Assembly: GCF_000421165.1 (NCBI RefSeq)
Contig: NZ_ATWI01000009.1
Span: 248,001-312,000, forward strand
Direction: 5' to 3'
Length of the DNA: 64,000 nucleotides
Source of the DNA: Marinobacter daepoensis DSM 16072
GTDB lineage: Bacteria > Pseudomonadota > Gammaproteobacteria > Pseudomonadales > Oleiphilaceae
A program made the translations under genes and the position numbers. This document shows, one piece after another, positions 35,478-45,298 of this stretch (position 1 is the stretch's first letter; each line of letters begins with the position of its first letter). The notes beneath the pieces were generated by a model, which was given only the letters and a program-made list of their open reading frames with translations, was not told the DNA's origin and did not search any database.

Positions 35478-36932
35478 CTATTGAGGGATGATTCCCAGAG
35501 TCTGGTTGACGGTGTCACGAATTTCCCGGTAATGATCCGGGTTGTTGATCAGTGCTTCCAGCTTGTCTTCCGGGAATATTTCCTTCAGCTTTTCTTTTGC
35601 GCTTTCCCCGGCACACAGGCTCGGGAACAGTTGTTCCAGTGCCCGTAACATGACTTCCGGTGACACAGAAGCCCCGGGCGAGGCACCCAGTATCGTACCG
35701 TAGGTCTTGTCAGTGGACACAATGATTTCCGTCCCCATCTGCAAATCGCCGTCTTTGATAATTTGCACCCGCTGCCCGGCTTCAACGGGTTGCCAGTTGA
35801 ATCGTGAGCTCAGCCCTGGCGCAAACTTTTCCAGCGAGTCGAGCATGCTTTTTTCGCCTTTAAACGTTTCGGACACCAGGTACTTCACCAGCGGAAAGTG
35901 TTCAACGGCCACATTCAGCAGCCCCGGAATGTCGTGCAGCCTCATCGAGCTGAGGTAGTCCAGAAAGCCCCGCCCCTTTTCGAGCACGGGCTTGAATGAC
36001 GCGAATGGCCCAAAGAGCAGGTAATGCTTGCCGTCAGCAACTCGAAGATCCAGATGGGGCACGGACATGGGGGGCGCGCCAACCTCTGCTTTGCCGTAGG
36101 TTTTTGCCCGGTACTGGCCGGCCTGTTCTTTTGTGATCTCTGCCTGCAGGAATCGGCCGCCCACCGGAAAGCCCGTGAATCGCCGTGCGAATGGAAGGTG
36201 GCTCTTCTTCAGGATCGGGAATGCACCGCCACCGGCCCCCACAAACAAAACATCGGCACGATGCTGGACAGAGCCTCCATTCTGCCGGGTTTCCAGAAGC
36301 CAGCTGCCAGCCGGACTTCGGTGTACACGCTGAACGTGCACCCCATACTCAATCTTTACCCCAAGCTGTTTTGTTGCGTAGCTGGCCATTTGCTCGGTCA
36401 GAGCCCCGAAATTCACGTCGGTACCGGTTTCGACAATGGTTGCGGCCATTTTTTCAGCACGGGGGCGGCCCTCCATGGTGTATGGAATCCAGCTCTTGAT
36501 CTCGTCGAAATCGTCGGAATATCTCATGCCTTCGAAGAAATGGTGCGCCGACATCTCGTTGAAGCGCAGCTTTAATTCTTCGATAGAAGACTCGGAAACC
36601 AGGGTGCAGTGACGCGTCGGGTTGATAAAGCTGGTGGGATCTTTAATCGCCCCTTTATTGAGCAGATAGGCCCAAAACTGCTTCGCCACATTAAACTGGG
36701 CGTGAATTTTCAGCGCCTTTTCAACAGAAATGACCTCGCCATCTACCGGCGTATAGTTCAGCTCGCAGTTAGCCTCGTGCCCAGTGCCCGCATTATTGAA
36801 TGCCCAGGAATTGCCGGCACCTGCCCGGTCCAGTCTTTCCAGAATGGTGATATCCAGTTCCGGCGCCACCTCCTTCGCCAGTGTGGCAAACGTTGTTCCC
36901 ATTATGCCCGCACCGATAATGACCACATTCAT
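35478..36932 (-). CDS. mqo: Malate:quinone oxidoreductase
   Basis: FAD-dependent peripheral membrane enzyme of the TCA cycle that oxidises malate to oxaloacetate and reduces the quinone pool. The 484-residue sequence starts with the dinucleotide-binding fold VVIIGAGIMGTTFATLAKE, followed by the family block NSWAFNNAGTGHEANCELNYTP. Later blocks are VFVGAGGGAFPILKKS, FPVGGRFLQAE and the C-terminal LGASPGASVSPEVML. Length and blocks are normal for Mqo. GGGA precedes the ATG. It is divergent from the branched-chain dehydrogenase operon, sharing a 274-base region. Confidence 0.94.
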   Translation of the reverse strand: MNVVIIGAGIMGTTFATLAKEVAPELDITILERLDRAGAGNSWAFNNAGTGHEANCELNYTPVDGEVISVEKALKIHAQFNVAKQFWAYLLNKGAIKDPTSFINPTRHCTLVSESSIEELKLRFNEMSAHHFFEGMRYSDDFDEIKSWIPYTMEGRPRAEKMAATIVETGTDVNFGALTEQMASYATKQLGVKIEYGVHVQRVHRSPAGSWLLETRQNGGSVQHRADVLFVGAGGGAFPILKKSHLPFARRFTGFPVGGRFLQAEITKEQAGQYRAKTYGKAEVGAPPMSVPHLDLRVADGKHYLLFGPFASFKPVLEKGRGFLDYLSSMRLHDIPGLLNVAVEHFPLVKYLVSETFKGEKSMLDSLEKFAPGLSSRFNWQPVEAGQRVQIIKDGDLQMGTEIIVSTDKTYGTILGASPGASVSPEVMLRALEQLFPSLCAGESAKEKLKEIFPEDKLEALINNPDHYREIRDTVNQTLGIIPQ

Positions 36933-37206
36933 AAGCGTTTCCCGTCAGAGTCTGTTTCCTGAATCTACTCAACAGTGTATCTGTATTGACGGTAGCATGC
37001 CTCTGGTTCTCACTGAAAACCGGATGTTCTTCCGTGTTCGCTCAAAAACCCCTCGGTAGGGCTGTTTTAAATCCGAAGTTTACGTTAAGGTAAACTTCAC
37101 CTGGCACAATCCACATCAGGTTTCACCAGGTTGTCTACAATGACATTAGCGACATGCCCAAAAGGCGTGTTCTGTTTCCTCAGGCCAACACCCCAGGAAG
37201 AGGACT

Positions 37207-38391
37207 ATGACAACAACAAAAGCGAAAGTTGTGTATTCCCCTGCGTTTACCGATGGCGCGGAGTTCCAGATTCCGACCTTCAGACTTCTGAAACAGGACG
37301 GAAAACTCTATAAAAGCGCCAAAACCCCCGATCTCGACAAAGAGAAAGCCCTGCGCATATACAAGGCCATGGTCACCACCCGGATTCTGGACGAGCGGAT
37401 GCTGGCCGCCCAGCGCCAAGGGCGACTGAGCTTTTACATGCAGTGTACCGGTGAAGAAGCCGCCGTGGTTGGCAGCGCAGCAGCGCTGGACGATGGCGAT
37501 ATGATCATGGCCCAGTATCGGGAGCAAGGCGCCCTTGCCTACCGGGGCTTTACCATCGATGAATTCATGAATCAGCTCTTTGGCAACGAACTCGATTACG
37601 GCAAGGGCCGGCAAATGCCCGTGCACTATGGTTCAAAAGTGCTGAATTACATGACCATCTCATCACCGCTGGCTACCCAGATTCCTCAGGCAACCGGTTA
37701 CGCGTATGGCCAGAAACTGGCTGGCCAGGGCGAGTGTACGATTACCTATTTTGGCGAAGGTGCAGCCTCTGAGGGCGATTTCCACGCAGCCCTGAACATG
37801 GCGGCCGTCCATCGGGTGCCGGTCATTTTCCTCTGCCGGAACAATGGCTATGCCATCTCCACCCCGGCGGCGGAACAGTTTGCGGCCGACGGCGTAGCTC
37901 CCCGGGCTTACGGGTACAAAATGGACGTTATCCGGGTAGATGGAAACGATGTTCTGGCCATGTACGAGGCAACCCGTGCCGCCCGCCGCCTGGCCGTTGA
38001 ACACAATCGACCGGTGTTGATTGAAGCTATGAGCTATCGGCTGGCAGCCCACTCCTCCTCAGACGACCCTTCCGGATACCGCAGCAAAGACGAGGAGGCT
38101 GCGTGGCGCGAAAAAGACCCGATCCTGCGCATGCGCTTGTGGCTGGAAAGCAAGCAATGGTGGACTGAAGAAGACGAGAAGCAGTTCCAGGAAGACATGC
38201 GCCGGGAAGTGCTTGAAACAATGAAACGCGCTCAGAAGCGCTCTCCACCTCCCCTTGAGACACTCATAACCGACGTTTACGACGAAGCACCACCCATGCT
38301 GGCTGAGCAGTTTGAAAAACTGAAGGCTCACATTCGTCGATACCCGGACGAGTATCCAAAAAGTGCCCGGCACGTAAAGGGAGGCGTGTGA
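37207..38391 (+). CDS. bkdA1: Branched-chain 2-oxoacid dehydrogenase E1 alpha subunit
   Basis: Thiamine-diphosphate decarboxylase subunit that, with E1 beta, starts oxidation of the 2-oxoacids from Val, Leu and Ile. In 394 residues the ThDP/Mg site is seen in [18 protein letters not shown] ending [10 protein letters not shown]. The phosphorylation-loop region of the family is present as [20 protein letters not shown], with serines in the position phosphorylated in mitochondrial E1 alpha. GGAAGAGG precedes the ATG. It is the first gene of a four-gene unit and almost touches the beta gene (one base). The downstream protein kinase makes the loop serines worth attention. Confidence 0.92.
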   Translation: MTTTKAKVVYSPAFTDGAEFQIPTFRLLKQDGKLYKSAKTPDLDKEKALRIYKAMVTTRILDERMLAAQRQGRLSFYMQCTGEEAAVVGSAAALDDGDMIMAQYREQGALAYRGFTIDEFMNQLFGNELDYGKGRQMPVHYGSKVLNYMTISSPLATQIPQATGYAYGQKLAGQGECTITYFGEGAASEGDFHAALNMAAVHRVPVIFLCRNNGYAISTPAAEQFAADGVAPRAYGYKMDVIRVDGNDVLAMYEATRAARRLAVEHNRPVLIEAMSYRLAAHSSSDDPSGYRSKDEEAAWREKDPILRMRLWLESKQWWTEEDEKQFQEDMRREVLETMKRAQKRSPPPLETLITDVYDEAPPMLAEQFEKLKAHIRRYPDEYPKSARHVKGGV

Positions 38392-38392
38392 T

Positions 38393-39370
38393 ATGACGAC
38401 CATGAATATGCTTCAGGCCATCAACAACGCTCTGGATACCGCCATGAGCGCTGACGAGCGAGTGCTCTGCTTTGGCGAGGATGTCGGGGTTTTCGGGGGC
38501 GTGTTCCGAGCCACCAGCAATCTGCAGCAGAAATACGGCAAATCCCGGTGCTTCAACACACCGCTGGTAGAACAGGGAATCATCGGTTTTGCCAACGGGC
38601 TGGCTGCCCAGGGTTCCGTGCCCGTGGCCGAAATTCAGTTCGCCGACTACATTTTCCCGGCCTTTGATCAGATCGTGAACGAATCCGCAAAATACCGCTA
38701 TCGCTCAGGCAACCTCTTCAACGTAGGCGGCCTGACGATTCGGGCACCCTATGGTGGCGGCATCGCGGGCGGGCTGTACCATTCGCAATCCCCGGAAGCC
38801 TATTTTGCCCACACGCCAGGCTTGAAAATCGTCGTGCCGCGCAACCCGCACCAGGCCAAAGGCCTTTTGCTGGCCGCGATCCACGACCCAAACCCGGTCC
38901 TGTTCTTCGAGCCCAAACGTTTGTACCGGGCATCGGTCGGTGACGTGCCCGACGAAGACTATCGTCTTCCTCTGGGAGAGGCTGAGATCACGAAAGAAGG
39001 TACCGATGTCACGGTTCTGGGCTGGGGCGCCCAAATGGAAGTGATTGATCAGGCTGTAGAACGTGCGGAGAAGGAAGGCATTTCCTGTGAGGTGATTGAT
39101 CTTAGATCGATCCTGCCATGGGATGTCGAGGCTGTCGCCAAATCTGTGCTCAAAACCGGACGGCTGGTGATCACTCACGAGGCCCCACTCACCGGCGGAT
39201 TTGCCGGTGAAATTGCAGCGACCATTCAGGCGCGCTGTTTCCTGTACCTGGAATCTCCCATTGCACGGGTGACCGGGATAGACACCCCGTTTCCGCTGGT
39301 GCTTGAAAAAGAGCACTTACCGAATCATCTGAAGGTCTACGAGGCCATCAGGGAAAGCGTGGAATTCTAA
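38393..39370 (+). CDS. bkdA2: Branched-chain 2-oxoacid dehydrogenase E1 beta subunit
   Basis: Partner of E1 alpha in the heterotetramer. The 325 residues match the transketolase-like beta family: [22 protein letters not shown] at the N-terminus, [35 protein letters not shown] with the conserved Gln/Phe region, [18 protein letters not shown] with the active-site His, and a C-terminal domain beginning [13 protein letters not shown]. Specificity for branched-chain rather than pyruvate substrates is inferred from overall resemblance and operon form. One base separates it from bkdA1, so translation is probably coupled. Confidence 0.92.
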   Translation: MTTMNMLQAINNALDTAMSADERVLCFGEDVGVFGGVFRATSNLQQKYGKSRCFNTPLVEQGIIGFANGLAAQGSVPVAEIQFADYIFPAFDQIVNESAKYRYRSGNLFNVGGLTIRAPYGGGIAGGLYHSQSPEAYFAHTPGLKIVVPRNPHQAKGLLLAAIHDPNPVLFFEPKRLYRASVGDVPDEDYRLPLGEAEITKEGTDVTVLGWGAQMEVIDQAVERAEKEGISCEVIDLRSILPWDVEAVAKSVLKTGRLVITHEAPLTGGFAGEIAATIQARCFLYLESPIARVTGIDTPFPLVLEKEHLPNHLKVYEAIRESVEF

Positions 39371-39396
39371 GCGGATATCAGGACAGGAGAACAAGT

Positions 39397-40977
39397 ATGA
39401 GTGATTTTATTCTGCCCGATATCGGTGAAGGTATCGTGGAATGTGAACTGGTCAAATGGCTGGTGGCTGAAGGCGACGTCATAGAGGAAGACCAGCCGGT
39501 GGCTGAGGTGATGACCGACAAGGCGCTGGTTGAGATCCCTGCGCCCTACAAGGGCCGGATTACCCGCCTCTATTATAGCGAGGGTGACGTCGCGAAAGTG
39601 CATGCGCCACTGTTTGAGCTGGTGGATGAAAGCGAAGATGCCGGGGCGCAGACAAGTACTGCAGAGAACCCGCAGATAAAGGCCGCACCGGAAGCTACAG
39701 CACAGCCGGAACCCGCTCAGCACGGGGAAGACCACGCGACTGAAGACTTTATTCTGCCGGACATCGGTGAAGGCATTGTAGAGTGCGAGGTGGTCGAATG
39801 GCGCGTGGCCGAGGGAGATGAGATAGAAGAAGACCAGCCGGTGGTGGACGTCATGACCGACAAGGCGCTGGTTGAAATAACCGCTCCCAAGGCTGGCCGG
39901 ATTACCAAACTCTACCACGAGCAGCAATCCATGGCCCGGGTGCATTCACCGCTGTTTGCCTTCATCCCGCGGGACCGGGAAGACACTCCTCAGCCAAAGG
40001 CTGCATCCAGGCCGTCCCCGGAGACCATGCCGGCAAAAGCCACACCGGCACCAACCGACAATCGGCCCCGGACTCCCGCAAGCCCTGCCGTTCGTCGGAT
40101 GGTGCGCGAGCACGAACTCAACCTGAGCGACATTGCGGGTTCCGGTAAGGATGGCCGGGTGCTGAAGGCAGATGTTCTGGCACACCTGGAGTCACCCGGG
40201 GCAGCTTCCGGCGCGAGCGTTTGCCAGGCAGAACGCAGCACGGCGCCTCGCCGCCACGCAGAGACCGATCAGCAAGTTCGTGTGGAGCCGATCAAGGGCA
40301 TGAAAGCCGCCATGGCCCGAGCGATGGTGCAATCGGCAACGACCATTCCTCACTTTATTTACAGTGAGGACATTGATGTAACCGACTTGCTCAAACTGCG
40401 GGAACGGCTGAAACCGGAGGCCGAAGCCAAAGGTACCCGGCTAACGCTCATGCCATTCTTTATGAAAGCCATGGCCCTGGCCATTCAGGAGTACCCGGTC
40501 CTGAATAGTCAGTTGAACGCCGATGTGACCGAAATCCACTACCTGCCTCATTGCAATATTGGCATGGCCGTGGATGGCAAGGCCGGCCTGGTGGTGCCCA
40601 ACGTCAAGAACGTTGAACAGCTCACCCTGCTGGGTATTGCCGAGGAAATTGCACGACTCACCGAGGCCGCCCGTTCCGGCCGGGTCAGCCAGGGTGACCT
40701 TAAGGGCGGCACCATCACCATTTCCAATATAGGCGCGTTGGGCGGCACCTACGCGGCGCCCATCATCAACGCACCAGAAGTGGCGATCGTGGCTCTGGGC
40801 CGCACCCAGAAGCTACCGCGTTTTGATGCCAGTGGTCAGGTTGTTGAGCGGGCGATCATGACGATCAGTTGGGCCGGCGATCACCGAATTATTGACGGCG
40901 GTACCATTGCGCGATTCTGTAACCTTTGGAAGCACTATCTGGAATCGCCTCAGACCATGCTACTGCAGATGGGCTAG
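39397..40977 (+). CDS. bkdB: Dihydrolipoyl acyltransferase E2 with two lipoyl domains
   Basis: Core acyltransferase (526 residues) of the branched-chain complex. Two lipoyl domains carry the lipoyl lysines at 42 and 156, each in VMTDKALVEI. A Pro/Ala-rich linker follows, then the peripheral-subunit-binding domain (SPAVRRMVREHELNLSDIAGSG) and the catalytic domain ending in the CAT-like HRIIDGGTIARF. Branched-chain E2 proteins usually carry one lipoyl domain, so the duplication is notable; the two copies share 23 identical bases around the lysine codon and are offset by 342 bases. An E3 (lpd) gene is not in the operon and must be supplied elsewhere. Confidence 0.92.
   Translation: MSDFILPDIGEGIVECELVKWLVAEGDVIEEDQPVAEVMTDKALVEIPAPYKGRITRLYYSEGDVAKVHAPLFELVDESEDAGAQTSTAENPQIKAAPEATAQPEPAQHGEDHATEDFILPDIGEGIVECEVVEWRVAEGDEIEEDQPVVDVMTDKALVEITAPKAGRITKLYHEQQSMARVHSPLFAFIPRDREDTPQPKAASRPSPETMPAKATPAPTDNRPRTPASPAVRRMVREHELNLSDIAGSGKDGRVLKADVLAHLESPGAASGASVCQAERSTAPRRHAETDQQVRVEPIKGMKAAMARAMVQSATTIPHFIYSEDIDVTDLLKLRERLKPEAEAKGTRLTLMPFFMKAMALAIQEYPVLNSQLNADVTEIHYLPHCNIGMAVDGKAGLVVPNVKNVEQLTLLGIAEEIARLTEAARSGRVSQGDLKGGTITISNIGALGGTYAAPIINAPEVAIVALGRTQKLPRFDASGQVVERAIMTISWAGDHRIIDGGTIARFCNLWKHYLESPQTMLLQMG
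39406..39990 (+). repeat. Internal duplication of the lipoyl domain within bkdB
   Basis: The segment starting at 39406 and that starting at 39748 both begin FILPDIGEGIVECE and proceed colinearly, offset by 114 codons. Nucleotide identity remains high, including a 23-base perfect match over the lipoyl-lysine region, which suggests a fairly recent tandem duplication or ongoing gene conversion. Confidence 0.8.
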
Positions 40978-40983
40978 CGGACA

Positions 40984-42831
40984 GTGATCGAGCAGGAACG
41001 GCAGCTTCAGCAATTCTATATTCCGGAAGAGCAGTCGATCTACCTGCTCAGCCACGACGATGCCAAGAAGCTGAAGGACTGGGTGGCACTTTGCGTCACC
41101 CAGCTCCGCCAGCTGGGTTACCGGGACGTCGAACTGATCGGTAAAGGTGCCTATGGTTTTGTATTTTCAGGGCGTGTTCCTGGGCTGGATACTCCAGGCC
41201 CGGAGCACGTATTTAAATTCACGCGAATCACCCTGCCCCGTCATTTACAGGAGCGCCTGGAAGACGAGGCGTTCATTCTCGAGCAGGTCCACCACCCGAG
41301 AGTGCCCAGGCTCATAGCCTTTCAGCGAGCCAACAATCAGCCCATTCTGGTGATGGAGAGGGCTGCCGGCCTCAATCTCGAGGAGGTTTCTCTGCAAGAG
41401 GGGCGGTTGGCTCCCAGGCTGATCATTCGAATTGCCGATCAACTCGCCGATATTCTGCGTTGTCTGAGAAGGGAGAACGGAGCTGCCGGGCGCCCTATCG
41501 TTCATGGCGATATCAAGCCATCCAATCTGGTGTTTGATGCCCGGACGGAAAACATCGCGCTGATTGACTGGGGGTCTTCCGTGTTCGCCCAACTGGATGC
41601 CAACCAGCAGTTTGTGGCTGCCAATGTGATGGAGTTGATGTCGGATAATCTTCAGCAAACGAACGCCCGCCTGGGCGATGTGTATTTTATCGGTGAAGAG
41701 CAGCTTAACGGCGGGCTGTCATCGCCCCGGTTTGACGAGCAAGGCGCAGCGGGAACCCTGTACGCCCTGGCCTCTGCGCAATCCTGCCGTTTCGGCCACC
41801 GTGCGATACCGGCCACCTCACTGGGATTGCCCATGGAGTTTGCCCGTATGCTTGATGGCCTGCTGGCGCCAGATCCCACCACGCGCCGCAAGGCCGGTGA
41901 CTATTACCTTCAGGAAATGTCCCGAATAGCTCGCACAGTGATGATCGATTTGCCGGAAATGCCTCCCAAGCCTCAGGTACCTGTGTGGGTCCGTTCTTCC
42001 GGGCAGGAAATCGATACCGTTGTATACAGCTCCCGAAAATCTTTTTTGAGGGAGGAAGGCGCGCCAGAAACCCTTAACGACGTCAATGACGTTCAGTTAG
42101 ACCGCTACTACAAGAACTTCATGCAGGGCATGGGGGAAACCGAAAAAGCATTCCTGGCGGCCGTCAGCAGGCTTGGGCGCTACCCGGTGGAAGGCGGTCT
42201 GGCTGTACGTTGGGAAACCGACGGTATCTATATCGACACCTCTCTGAACCTCCACGACCCCGCAATGAAGTCGGCTTTTGTGCAGGCCGTCAACAATATG
42301 GTTTACCTGGCGCAGGCCATATATCGGCACGGCATTTTCAAGAGCTGCCTGTTTAACGCCCGAAACACTCTGCACATTGAGCGCGAGGACCCGGGGCAGC
42401 CGTTCAGGGCAACTCCGGGCATGAGCCTGCATTACGAAGTCAGCGCTGCCCCCGGCGCAGACGACGAAAGCCGGGTGCATTCCTACTTTGAGGATGGCCC
42501 GGACCCGGAAGAATTCCTGGTCCTCCCGAAAACCATTATTCATGCGCTGGAAAAGCTGAACAGCATTCACCATACCGGCATGATCATCTTCGAGGCCCTG
42601 CCCCTCCACCTTAAGATACACAGCCATTACCGGCTTCTGGACCCGGAACGTGAAGCCGAGTTCCAGCGCCTGTTAGACCGTATTCTTTCAGCGGTAGAGC
42701 AGATAACCGGGCTCGGCGTGTCTGGTTACATGAAGATGCCCTACAAAGATACTCGTTTCTTCCCCCACATTGAGCGAATGCCCGACCGGTATTATCCGCG
42801 CAACCCCCGGCAACAAAGCTCCCCACCCTGA
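40984..42831 (+). CDS. Hanks-type protein kinase ending the branched-chain dehydrogenase operon
   Basis: Protein of 615 residues. The kinase domain spans about 40-320: glycine loop GKGAYGFV at 53-60, ATP-binding Lys78 in HVFKFTRI, helix C near EDEAFILEQ, catalytic loop HGDIKPSN at 174-181, and DWG (195-197) in place of DFG. Residues 330-615 match no family I know; they have no membrane helix or known sensor repeat. The catalytic residues look complete, so activity is likely. GTG 40984 starts six bases after bkdB, so it is almost certainly co-transcribed. A control role on the dehydrogenase is an attractive inference, but the mitochondrial enzyme's kinase is of the unrelated GHKL type. Confidence 0.87.
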   Translation: MIEQERQLQQFYIPEEQSIYLLSHDDAKKLKDWVALCVTQLRQLGYRDVELIGKGAYGFVFSGRVPGLDTPGPEHVFKFTRITLPRHLQERLEDEAFILEQVHHPRVPRLIAFQRANNQPILVMERAAGLNLEEVSLQEGRLAPRLIIRIADQLADILRCLRRENGAAGRPIVHGDIKPSNLVFDARTENIALIDWGSSVFAQLDANQQFVAANVMELMSDNLQQTNARLGDVYFIGEEQLNGGLSSPRFDEQGAAGTLYALASAQSCRFGHRAIPATSLGLPMEFARMLDGLLAPDPTTRRKAGDYYLQEMSRIARTVMIDLPEMPPKPQVPVWVRSSGQEIDTVVYSSRKSFLREEGAPETLNDVNDVQLDRYYKNFMQGMGETEKAFLAAVSRLGRYPVEGGLAVRWETDGIYIDTSLNLHDPAMKSAFVQAVNNMVYLAQAIYRHGIFKSCLFNARNTLHIEREDPGQPFRATPGMSLHYEVSAAPGADDESRVHSYFEDGPDPEEFLVLPKTIIHALEKLNSIHHTGMIIFEALPLHLKIHSHYRLLDPEREAEFQRLLDRILSAVEQITGLGVSGYMKMPYKDTRFFPHIERMPDRYYPRNPRQQSSPP

Positions 42832-42856
42832 AGTGCTTTACCGCGGGGGGCCAGGG

Positions 42857-43606
42857 TCAAAACGCTATGCGTGCACCAATAACGGCGAACCAGTCTTCGG
42901 CACTGGCACCTTCGGCTTCGGCGAGATCGGCACTGTCGCCGTACTTGCGCTCATGCACCACGCCCAGATAGGGAGAGAAGGCCCGGTCGATCAGGTCATA
43001 GCTCAACCTGACCCCGGTTTCGGTGGACACCAGCCCTTTGCCAACGCCGATTTGTCGGTCCTCACTGAAGGCTACGGAAGCGTCCAGCGTGGCGGCAATA
43101 ATCCAGTGATTGGTAATTAATAACTCATATTCTGCATCAAGTTCTGCGGACGCATCGCCCTCATCACTGACGTAGAGGCTGGCATCAATTTCAAACCACT
43201 GAGGGGCCAGCCCGGTAACCCCAACAACGCCGTAAGTTCGGTCCGGGCCTTCGGGGGTATCAAACCTCATCCCCGCTTTGGCATCGAAGAACGCCGAGAT
43301 GGGGGTCTGAGCAACCAACTGGTTTTCAAGCCCTTCGTACGCTTGTTCATCAATGGCATACTCGCCTTTGCTCATCCAGCGAAACTTCAGGTCGTCCGTT
43401 CCGTAGAAGGCATCTGCACTCCACACGCCAACCTCTTCATCGTCATCACTGTACCGGTATTCAAGCTCCTCAAACTGGATGCCCCAGGTGGTCAAAGGCT
43501 GTTTCCGGGCGGTGTGATCGGCAATCATTTCCCGGGCGTCTGCGGCCATCGGGATCAACGAGAGCACCAGAGCACCGGTGCTGGTAATGGTTTGTATACG
43601 AGTCAT
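42857..43606 (-). CDS. copB: Copper resistance outer-membrane protein CopB (short form)
   Basis: Outer-membrane barrel of 249 residues with a signal peptide (MTRIQTITSTGALVLSLIPM, cut near ADA-RE). The family core is seen in QFEELEYRYSDDDEEVGVW, DDLKFRWMSKGEY, FFDAKAGMRFD and the last strands up to WFAVIGARIAF. The Met/His-rich N-terminal extension of classical CopB/PcoB is missing, so metal binding by that segment is absent. The ATG overlaps the copA stop (ATGA), so the two are translationally coupled. It is the third gene of the copper operon and converges on the protein kinase gene. Confidence 0.9.
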   Translation of the reverse strand: MTRIQTITSTGALVLSLIPMAADAREMIADHTARKQPLTTWGIQFEELEYRYSDDDEEVGVWSADAFYGTDDLKFRWMSKGEYAIDEQAYEGLENQLVAQTPISAFFDAKAGMRFDTPEGPDRTYGVVGVTGLAPQWFEIDASLYVSDEGDASAELDAEYELLITNHWIIAATLDASVAFSEDRQIGVGKGLVSTETGVRLSYDLIDRAFSPYLGVVHERKYGDSADLAEAEGASAEDWFAVIGARIAF

Positions 43607-45276
43607 GCCCCACTCCCCTCAGGACCACCTTCAACGATCACTTTTCGGAACATTCCAGCCGCAGCGTGGTAAGACAGGTGGCAGTGAAACGCCCACTGGC
43701 CCGTAGCATCCACTTCGGTTTCCATAAACACGGTGGTTCCGGGCTGCACGCTGACCGTGTGCTTGACCGGGTTCCACTCTCCTGCGCCAACATCCAGAAT
43801 CGACCACATACCATGCAAGTGCATCGGGTGTGTCATCATCGTTTCGTTCACAAATTTAAACCGGACACGTTCTCCGTACTGAAGGCGGATGGGATCGGCA
43901 TCCTCGTACTTCACCCCATTGATGCTCCACGTGTAGCGTTCCATGTTGCCGGTCAGCCGAAGCTCTATTTCTCGGGTGGGCGCGCGGTTTTCATAAAGTG
44001 GTTTCTGGGCTTTGAGGTCGGCATAAGAGAGGAATTTTCCACCATTGGCAGCTTCCGGTAACAGTCCGCTGCCTTTCGCATAGAACGGATCACCTTCAGC
44101 GGACTGATCCCTCGCCATAGCGCCATGGTCCATGCCGGCCATGCCTGAGTGATCCATGCCGCTCATGTCTGATGGCATCGAATTATCTCCATCACCATGG
44201 TTCATTCCTGCCATATCGCCGTGAGCCCTGTCATGGGCGCCACCCATATCGGCCATGGTCAGTCGAGAAGGTTCCCGGAGTGCGGGCACCGGGGCTTCCA
44301 TACCGTTTTCCGGAGCCAGGGTTGCCCTGGCATACCCCGACCGGCCCATGGATTCCGCAAAGATGGTGTACGCCTCGGCATCTTTTGGCCTCACGATAAC
44401 ATCATAGGTTTCGGCCACCCCGATGCGGAACTCGTCCACGGTCACTGGCTGCACGTTATTGCCATCGGCCTGAACGACCGTCATATTCAGGCCAGGAATC
44501 CGAACATCAAAGTAGGTCATGGCAGAGGAGTTGATGAACCTGAGGCGAATACGCTCCCCGGCTTCAAACAAGCCGGTCCAGTTCTGTTCCGGGCCTTTGC
44601 CGTTAATCAGCCCGGTGAATCCCTGGAGGTCTTCCACATCGGCTTTCATCATCCTCATATTGCCCCATGCCATGCGGTCACGGAGTGTCGTAAGGAGCCC
44701 CTGTTCCGAGGCATCGGAAAAGAACTCACCCACCGTTTGCTGTTGCCGGTTGTAGTAGTCTGGCATCATCTTCAGGTTTCTCATGATGCGATCACCGGAA
44801 TGCGGGTGCTTGTCGGTCAACTGGATGACGTACTCCCGGTCGTACCGAAAAGGCTCCCTTCCTTCAGGCTCAATAACGATGGCTCCGTATGCACCGTCGG
44901 GCTCCTGAAAGCCCGAATGGCTGTGAAACCAATAGGTTCCGGCCTGAACAATCGGGAACTCATAGGTGAACGTATCTCCGGGCCTGATACCTGGAAAGCT
45001 GATTCCCGGCACGCCATCCTGTTCAAAAGGTAGTATCAGCCCGTGCCAGTGAATCGACGTTACTTCATCCAGATTATTGGTGACGTTAATCCGGACCGTT
45101 TCGCCCTCTTTAAACCGAAGCACAGGCCCCGGGGAGGCACCGTTATAACCAATGCCTTGCTTGACGAATTCCCCGGTATCAATGTCAACCCGGTCTACCG
45201 TCAGGTCATACTCGCCAGCGGTTACCAGTGCCGGCAGCAGTGAAAACAGAAATCCCGCAACCAGGCGTCTGTTCAT
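43603..45276 (-). CDS. copA: Multicopper oxidase CopA
   Basis: Periplasmic cuprous oxidase of 557 residues. The N-terminus MNRRLVAGFLFSLLPALVTA has a twin arginine and could be a Tat signal, as expected for a folded copper enzyme, though the motif is not perfect. Cupredoxin domain 1 has the HWHGL and WFHSHSG copper motifs; domain 3 has HPMHLHGMW and the T1 site HCHLSYHAAAGMF. A Met/His-rich insert (about 345-390, with MSGMDHSGMAGMDHGAM) is the usual copper-loading loop. It lies between the cupredoxin gene and copB and overlaps the latter by four bases. Confidence 0.94.
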   Translation of the reverse strand: MNRRLVAGFLFSLLPALVTAGEYDLTVDRVDIDTGEFVKQGIGYNGASPGPVLRFKEGETVRINVTNNLDEVTSIHWHGLILPFEQDGVPGISFPGIRPGDTFTYEFPIVQAGTYWFHSHSGFQEPDGAYGAIVIEPEGREPFRYDREYVIQLTDKHPHSGDRIMRNLKMMPDYYNRQQQTVGEFFSDASEQGLLTTLRDRMAWGNMRMMKADVEDLQGFTGLINGKGPEQNWTGLFEAGERIRLRFINSSAMTYFDVRIPGLNMTVVQADGNNVQPVTVDEFRIGVAETYDVIVRPKDAEAYTIFAESMGRSGYARATLAPENGMEAPVPALREPSRLTMADMGGAHDRAHGDMAGMNHGDGDNSMPSDMSGMDHSGMAGMDHGAMARDQSAEGDPFYAKGSGLLPEAANGGKFLSYADLKAQKPLYENRAPTREIELRLTGNMERYTWSINGVKYEDADPIRLQYGERVRFKFVNETMMTHPMHLHGMWSILDVGAGEWNPVKHTVSVQPGTTVFMETEVDATGQWAFHCHLSYHAAAGMFRKVIVEGGPEGSGA

Positions 45277-45298
45277 AGGTGCTACTCCTCCTAATCCA

